From a virus: 64,000 nt of DNA. Location: positions 1 through 64,000 of the IMG/VR virus record IMGVR_UViG_3300017739_000005; one strand, 5' to 3'. This document shows, in pieces, positions 59,196-64,000 of the stretch. The stretch's first letter is position 1. The number at the start of each line of letters is the position of its first letter. The notes under the pieces were generated by a model that saw nothing but the letters and a program-made list of their open reading frames with translations, made no database searches and was not told the origin of the DNA. A program made the position numbers and the translations under genes.

Positions 59196-61070
59196 TTAGT
59201 CTGGTTCGTTTCTAATGTATGAAAGATATTCAATTTTCAAGGGTGTACCAACTACTCCTGTCGAACCGCCAGTGAGAGTTTCGTTAGCATTCCAAAGATA
59301 GTTTCCAGCGTTTGCAACAACTGTTTTAACTACCAAAGTTTTGGATGCATTATCCCAAGATTTCACAGTCGCAGTAATACCTGTGATGGATCCCGTAACA
59401 GTTTCATCAACTGTAAAGTTACCATTAACAGGGTCAGTGCTACGCATTTTAAATTGCACCTCAGCAGGGTGCAAATCACCATCTCCTAGTTCTCCAGCAA
59501 TGGAAACTGTAGGAGATAATGGAGGACTGGAACCATCAGTCATTTGGTCTCCAATCGCAAACAGAGTAGTATTGGTACCACCAACGGTTTCCTCAATACC
59601 ATAAAGTGATGATGCAATACCACCATCAAGACTTATCTCTCCTTGGAAGTCAGTGTTTGTATTGATCAAATCGGGAATACCATCCCCGAGACCACCAACT
59701 TCATCATCATCTTCGAATGCTTTATCTTGAATGTAACTAATAGGAACAGTCAAGGTAATGATTCTAGAATCTGCAAGGTCAATCAGAACGTGAGGTTCAA
59801 CACCAGTGGAAGTTGCTGAAGCAACACCACCACTGAAGTCAATCACCTGTGATTTAACTTGAGAAGATCCACCATCAATGAAAGCAAGTTCATCAACCTC
59901 GAAGACGAGGTAGAGCGCTCTCTCAGATGGGACCCAATCATATACTCTCGCAATCTTATTACTGGAACTTTCTGTTGTTCTAGTAACCCTGTCTCCCACG
60001 TTAAAGGTATATCCTGAGACACCGTTAGAATCATTTGCTAATGAATCTATCAGAACCTTTTGATCGTATCGGAAGTTAAGAGCACGGTCGCAACCAGTGA
60101 ATGAGGTAAGTGTTTTACCTGTATATCTAATAACCTCTCTACCGATAAGAATCTTACCTGAACCAGGATAAGGAGTAGTCGTCTGTACATAGATTGTTTG
60201 ATCGTTCTCATCTACATCTGCAAGTAGACCAGATATGTTATATAGATTTGAATTATAAGATTGACGGTTACGTGCCTGTTTAGTAAGGTCGGTGTTCCTC
60301 GTGAATAACACTTGAGGAGCAGATGAATAACCGCCTCCAGGATTAACAACATCAATAGTTGTAATAGAACCTAAATTGATATTTGCTTTTGCAGTACCAC
60401 CAGATCCACCACCTCCATTAAGCAAGATCGTAGGTGCAGTTTCATAGAACTCACCGACGTTAGAAACATCGACAGATTTGATAACACCAAATTCATCGAC
60501 TTCTGCAACACCAGTTGCACCTTGACCCCCGCCACCAGAGACAACTAAATTGATGTCTCCCAACTCATAGTTTGCACCAGGAACTTCTAGTGACAAACCA
60601 GTAACAAGACCAACAACGGGACGGAGTTCAGCACCTGATCCACCACCACCTTTTACTTCGGCAGTTGTGGGAGATGAGAAATACTCGTCACCGTTAGACA
60701 AAACTTGTATGTATTGAATAGATCCAGCAGGAGCAATGATAGTACCATCAGGTGCAACTTCATCCTGCTCATACAGGATTGCCTTTGCTACTGCACCGTT
60801 ACCTACACCAGTTGTTTCTAATTCAATTCTAAATGGATCGTACCCTTCACCAGGATCCAAAACTCTTACTGAAGCAATCTGACCATTTGAAACTACTGGT
60901 TGTAAGACTGCATCTCTAATTGGGGTACCACAGTTACCGATTTTAAGTTGAGGAGGATCGGAAGAATTATATCCAGTTCCACCATCCACCACATAAACCT
61001 CTCTAACCCCAAATATGGAGTTAAAGATAGGTTCAATAATAGCGCCGCTTCCTGGTACTGTTCTTGGCAT
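59196..61070 (-). CDS. Baseplate-associated structural protein with Gly-rich repeats (624 aa)
   Basis: The first 280 residues repeat a strand module: VYVVDGGTGYNSSDPPQLKI, VRVLDPGEGYDPFRIELE, VSNVGEFYETAPTILLNGGG, TIDVVNPGGGYSSAPQVLF, in at least five copies. The middle has a DENDQTIYVQTTTPYPGSG ... GREVIRYTG unit related to the gp18 insertions. The C-end has the NFTVDETVTGSITG ... VKSWDNASKTLVV module shared with gp14 and gp8. Probably a virion wedge or fibre-attachment protein; the T4 equivalent is unclear. Confidence 0.78.
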   Translation of the reverse strand: MPRTVPGSGAIIEPIFNSIFGVREVYVVDGGTGYNSSDPPQLKIGNCGTPIRDAVLQPVVSNGQIASVRVLDPGEGYDPFRIELETTGVGNGAVAKAILYEQDEVAPDGTIIAPAGSIQYIQVLSNGDEYFSSPTTAEVKGGGGSGAELRPVVGLVTGLSLEVPGANYELGDINLVVSGGGGQGATGVAEVDEFGVIKSVDVSNVGEFYETAPTILLNGGGGSGGTAKANINLGSITTIDVVNPGGGYSSAPQVLFTRNTDLTKQARNRQSYNSNLYNISGLLADVDENDQTIYVQTTTPYPGSGKILIGREVIRYTGKTLTSFTGCDRALNFRYDQKVLIDSLANDSNGVSGYTFNVGDRVTRTTESSSNKIARVYDWVPSERALYLVFEVDELAFIDGGSSQVKSQVIDFSGGVASATSTGVEPHVLIDLADSRIITLTVPISYIQDKAFEDDDEVGGLGDGIPDLINTNTDFQGEISLDGGIASSLYGIEETVGGTNTTLFAIGDQMTDGSSPPLSPTVSIAGELGDGDLHPAEVQFKMRSTDPVNGNFTVDETVTGSITGITATVKSWDNASKTLVVKTVVANAGNYLWNANETLTGGSTGVVGTPLKIEYLSYIRNEPD

Positions 61071-61074
61071 TTAC

Positions 61075-62748
61075 TTAACGAATATCGAGGGTTCCTAGCA
61101 TTCCACTATGGATTGTGCACTGGTAATACAATGTACTAGGTGCATCCATAGGAACTGTGAATGATTGCATACCTGTATTTGAACCAGTAATACCTGTGGT
61201 ATATGCAGATCCACCTGATGCAGTTCTAATTGCTAGTGGATGTGCTCCTCCTGCTTGGTTGTGGAGATCATATGTAAATCCACGATAGAGAACAACAGTA
61301 GGACTACTGGTTCCACCTGATGCAGGAAATCCTGGTCCTGATACTGTGTAACTACTGCTGCCAGCAGCAGTAAATCTGAACAGGATACAAGGAGAGGGTT
61401 TATGAATTGTGGCGTTATTATATCCCTTAATAATTGATGCACCTGCAGGAGCATTATTGATCTGAGATTGGAATCCTCCACCAATTTCATTGAAGGTAGT
61501 ACCATCGTTTGCAACTTCCAACTCACCATTGGAACCAATTTTCATTCTCTTGGTTCCAATTTTGATCTCAGTATCAGTAGGAAGTTCTAAGTTATTAGAA
61601 GCATCAAACTTTAGTTTCTTAGTTCCACCAGATCCGAAACGAATTTCTGCAGTATCTGGAACTTCAAGGTTACCACTTCCATCAAATTTGATTGATTTAG
61701 CAGCATCACCGCCAAAACGGATGTCAGTACCAGTAGGAAGATCCAAATTACCACTACTGTCCATAGCAATGACTTTCGTAGACCCACTATCACCAAAACG
61801 AATAGAACTGTTTGAAGGAAGTTCAAGGATGTCATTACTAAATTTAAGTTCTTTACCTGCAGCGAACTTCAGTGATTGTCCACCCAACTCAATGTTGCCT
61901 CCTTCATCCTCAGAAACCATACGGTTGTAGGATGTAATCTTGACAGCACTAGAGACAGATAATTCTTGTGACTGATCAGCACCTGCAGCAGTTGTTGTTA
62001 TATAGCCACGTGCTCCACCATTCTCAGCAACGAAGGAAGCAAACATAACTGTTGCCTTAGCACCAGTTGCATCTTCAATGTTGAGTTTAGTACCAACTTT
62101 CATTAATGAGAATCTAAGTCTAAACTTCTCTTCTTGAGTAGAATCTTCAGAAGCAAGTTTTGATGCAATAGTTCTGGTAGCACCAGTGTCAATACTATTA
62201 ACAGTATGCTCTTGTCTCTTTCTACGATTTAATTCTTGTGTTACTGTGTCAGTAGAAATACCAGTATCTCCCATCCAAATGGTGGATGTATCAAGGTACA
62301 AGTCTCTGAATTTCAGTGAGGGTGAACCTAGATCATAGGTTGCATCCGAGTTTGGTAGAAAATGAGTGTCAATAACAACGTTACCCGATCCGTTGTTAGA
62401 AAGATTAGTGATCGAAGAACCACCGCCTCCACCACCTTGTAGATCATCACCTGCTTGCCAACGAGCATTTGCCTCGTTCCACTTCAGAACTTGACCGTTA
62501 CTGACACCGCTAACATCAATATCGGTAAGATTGGAAACAGAAAGTTGACCTTCAGTGAATACTGAACCATTCCATTTTAGAACCTGATTAGTTGACGGAC
62601 TTCCGACACTAATTTGCAGATTAGTATTGTCTCCAAGATAGGTGTATAACTCATTAATAACATTGTTGAGTTTAATAGCACCATCTCTTAAGGTATCACC
62701 AGTGCCATCGTTTGCCGATACACCAATGTTAAGATTTTGCTTAGCCAT
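61075..62748 (-). CDS. Tail fibre-like protein with C-terminal cupredoxin-like domain (557 aa)
   Basis: N-terminus MAKQNLNIGVSANDGTGDTL recurs in cyanophage fibres. The middle has five beta-repeats of the type EIRFGSGGTKKLKFDASNNL-ELP (residues about 300-410), a regular shaft. The C-terminal 90 residues look like a cupredoxin: FTYDLHNQAGGAHPLAI with His503, then YYQCTIHSGMLG with Cys544, His547 and Met550, a complete blue-copper ligand set spaced C-x2-H-x2-M. There is no signal peptide. Late promoter CATAAATA at 62773-62780. Confidence 0.85.
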   Translation of the reverse strand: MAKQNLNIGVSANDGTGDTLRDGAIKLNNVINELYTYLGDNTNLQISVGSPSTNQVLKWNGSVFTEGQLSVSNLTDIDVSGVSNGQVLKWNEANARWQAGDDLQGGGGGGSSITNLSNNGSGNVVIDTHFLPNSDATYDLGSPSLKFRDLYLDTSTIWMGDTGISTDTVTQELNRRKRQEHTVNSIDTGATRTIASKLASEDSTQEEKFRLRFSLMKVGTKLNIEDATGAKATVMFASFVAENGGARGYITTTAAGADQSQELSVSSAVKITSYNRMVSEDEGGNIELGGQSLKFAAGKELKFSNDILELPSNSSIRFGDSGSTKVIAMDSSGNLDLPTGTDIRFGGDAAKSIKFDGSGNLEVPDTAEIRFGSGGTKKLKFDASNNLELPTDTEIKIGTKRMKIGSNGELEVANDGTTFNEIGGGFQSQINNAPAGASIIKGYNNATIHKPSPCILFRFTAAGSSSYTVSGPGFPASGGTSSPTVVLYRGFTYDLHNQAGGAHPLAIRTASGGSAYTTGITGSNTGMQSFTVPMDAPSTLYYQCTIHSGMLGTLDIR

Positions 62749-62772
62749 AGCGGTGGGGTTTTTCTACAGTTT

Positions 62773-62780
62773 TATTTATG
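62773..62780 (-). promoter_or_regulatory. Late promoter (CATAAATA)
   Basis: Minus-strand CATAAATA, 25 bp before the ATG at 62748, overlapping the end of the YHYH gene. Confidence 0.65.
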
Positions 62781-64000
62781 TGAGGTCGAACTCAAAATTA
62801 GTCAAGTCAAATCTAACGTTCGATGTAGTGAAGTCGGGATTGTTATTATCCCTATCAAAAGGAACGGCGGTCATATCGTATCGTCCTATATTACTATCCC
62901 ATTTTAAAACACCTGATGTATCTGTACCACTGGTTCCACCAGTGACAGTTAAGATACTCAGATTAGATGCTAGAGGTGAGTTTAGTGCCTGTTGAGATTC
63001 ACCAACAGGACCTATTAGCACTACTCTATATCTATAACCAGTCATATAAGATAGTGCTACCAAAGTGTAAGTATTTGAAGTAGCACCAGTAATATTAGAC
63101 CAAGCAAACCCACCATCAGTAGAGACCTGCCACTGATAATTTATAATTCCTGCTTGCGGTTGGACTTCTGCCAGAACAGTGAATGTTTGTGATCCACCGT
63201 TAGCAATAGTTGCATTGGTCGGTTGACTGTTAATAATAATATTGGGTGGTTCAGTATCATCACCACCACCTGAATCTCCTCCTCCACTAGATGACTCTTG
63301 TTGGATACCTTGGTTTGCAGGAACATTAACCTGCTGTTTTGATACTAAACCAAAGATGAATGGAAATTTAGGTTCATAACTCATATCTGCGATCACAGTA
63401 CCGATCGCATTGTTCGCCATACCTGAGTGATTCAGGCAATAGTAATATAGATTTGCAGGTGCATCTTGGGGTACTGTAATTACAGTTTTAGCACCCGCCT
63501 GCCCAGGAGTTCCAAAATATGTTACTCCTGAATTGTATTCTGTACCTAGGTTCCAAGGTCCGTTCAAGGTTGCTGAGATACGAATATTGTGTGAAGCGTT
63601 TGAGGGATCTGACTGATCAAATGTATAGGTAGAACCTTTGGTAAAGGTTATGTCAGGATATAAAACGCCATCAAGTCTGTATTTGTTGCCATCACTTTCT
63701 GCACTAACAGTGACAACATAAGTCTTATCATCCGAAAGATCGTCGTGAATCGACATAAAGTACGCAAAGGTACCATTCGGAAACTCGGGAGTATGACAAT
63801 AACGCCCGTTATATGCATCAAGATTTCTTCCAGTTATATCAGCATTGTATTCATAGTCTTGAATAAATGCACCTTTAGGGTATGTTGAATCATATGCAGG
63901 TCTATTGACAGCAATCTGATCACGCATCTTATACCCTGTGACCATAATTTTAACCGCTGATGTATTATCAGTCGGGTTATCATATCCATATGGTCCGTAA
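62776..64000 (-). CDS. YHYH-domain virion protein with cupredoxin-like and Ig-like domains (5' end outside window)
   Basis: The frame has no stop from 62776 to the right edge; before the first Met at 63945 it reads YGPYGYDNPTDNTSAVKI, so the gene begins beyond 64000. That stretch with GAFIQDYEYNADITGRNLDA and RYCHTPEFPNGTFAYFMS is the C-terminal part of a YHYH domain. Counting from 63945, residues 90-185 are a cupredoxin-like domain with His119 (ASHNIRI), Cys170, His173 and Met176 (YYYCLNHSGM), followed by a Gly/Ser/Asp linker and an Ig-like domain (INYQWQVSTDGGFAWSNI). Ends FDLTNFEFDLT. Probably an adhesive tail or collar fibre. Confidence 0.82.
   Translation of the reverse strand, partial: YGPYGYDNPTDNTSAVKIMVTGYKMRDQIAVNRPAYDSTYPKGAFIQDYEYNADITGRNLDAYNGRYCHTPEFPNGTFAYFMSIHDDLSDDKTYVVTVSAESDGNKYRLDGVLYPDITFTKGSTYTFDQSDPSNASHNIRISATLNGPWNLGTEYNSGVTYFGTPGQAGAKTVITVPQDAPANLYYYCLNHSGMANNAIGTVIADMSYEPKFPFIFGLVSKQQVNVPANQGIQQESSSGGGDSGGGDDTEPPNIIINSQPTNATIANGGSQTFTVLAEVQPQAGIINYQWQVSTDGGFAWSNITGATSNTYTLVALSYMTGYRYRVVLIGPVGESQQALNSPLASNLSILTVTGGTSGTDTSGVLKWDSNIGRYDMTAVPFDRDNNNPDFTTSNVRFDLTNFEFDLT

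Noticed and set aside
1-64000. tRNA genes, CRISPR arrays, insertion sequences, psbA/psbD
   Set aside because: I looked in intergenic spaces and for the conserved protein motifs and saw none. Gaps are nearly all under 150 bp and are accounted for by promoters, terminators or micro-ORFs.

Overview
This window is part of the genome of a T4-like myovirus that infects marine cyanobacteria (Synechococcus or Prochlorococcus). Three things support this. The full T4 replication, recombination, late-transcription, capsid and tail gene set is present in cyanophage arrangement. Two photosynthesis-related host genes are carried: a plastocyanin (petE, 38055-38378) and a PcyA-type bilin reductase (21652-22323). 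The cyanophage-typical hsp20, CobS-like and phage structural families are also there. Almost every gene is on the minus strand, packed with ATGA/TAATG overlaps. The only rightward genes are three exported-protein genes at 4.2-6.0 kb. No tRNA, CRISPR array, insertion sequence or gene-free stretch over 300 bases was found.

Layout, left to right. 0-3.4 kb: start of uvsX, DNA polymerase gp43, three small overlapping genes. 3.4-8.0 kb is an accessory island: a 57-aa membrane peptide, hsp20, the rightward secreted trio, then five leftward membrane or membrane-linked genes that meet the trio head-on with a 224-bp convergent overlap. 8.0-13.8 kb: replisome genes regA, gp62, gp44 and gp45 interleaved with a Dam methylase, a SAM methyltransferase, two 2OG-Fe(II) oxygenases and several micro-ORFs. 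13.8-18.4 kb: a MoxR/CobS-type AAA+ ATPase beside a HExxH plus VWA protein, and two more oxygenases. 18.4-25.3 kb: gp46, gp47, pcyA, late sigma factor gp55, an Sm-like protein, uvsW, uvsY. 25.3-43.6 kb: the head, neck, tail tube, sheath and packaging block (gp23, 22, 21, 67-like, 20, 19, 18, 17, 16, 15, 14, 13) with small genes, an SNase-like nuclease and petE. 43.6-64 kb: giant fibre and baseplate genes (1972 aa, 2403 aa, gp8, and two proteins with cupredoxin-like domains). The last of these is a YHYH-domain protein that runs off the right edge.

Regulation. T4-type late promoter boxes (TATAAATA and variants) stand in front of hsp20, gp22, gp20, gp19 region, gp18, the 183-aa virion protein, the large fibre, gp8 and the right-end genes. 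They fit gp55 plus the gp45 clamp encoded in the same window. Sigma70-like promoters precede gp55 and the petE region. Four tetraloop or stem-loop terminators separate transcription units.

The most interesting points are: cupredoxin-like domains with a complete His/Cys/His/Met ligand set in two virion proteins; a recurrent beta-module shared by gp14, gp8 and two giant baseplate proteins; the rightward trio of exported proteins, the third of which has no usable start codon at its signal peptide; four divergent 2OG oxygenases embedded among the replication genes; micro-ORFs (27, 33, 36, 54, 57 aa) fitted into gaps by start/stop overlaps; and a strong rightward promoter opposing the gene next to gp55. 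All functional names rest on sequence recognition by eye; no search was run.
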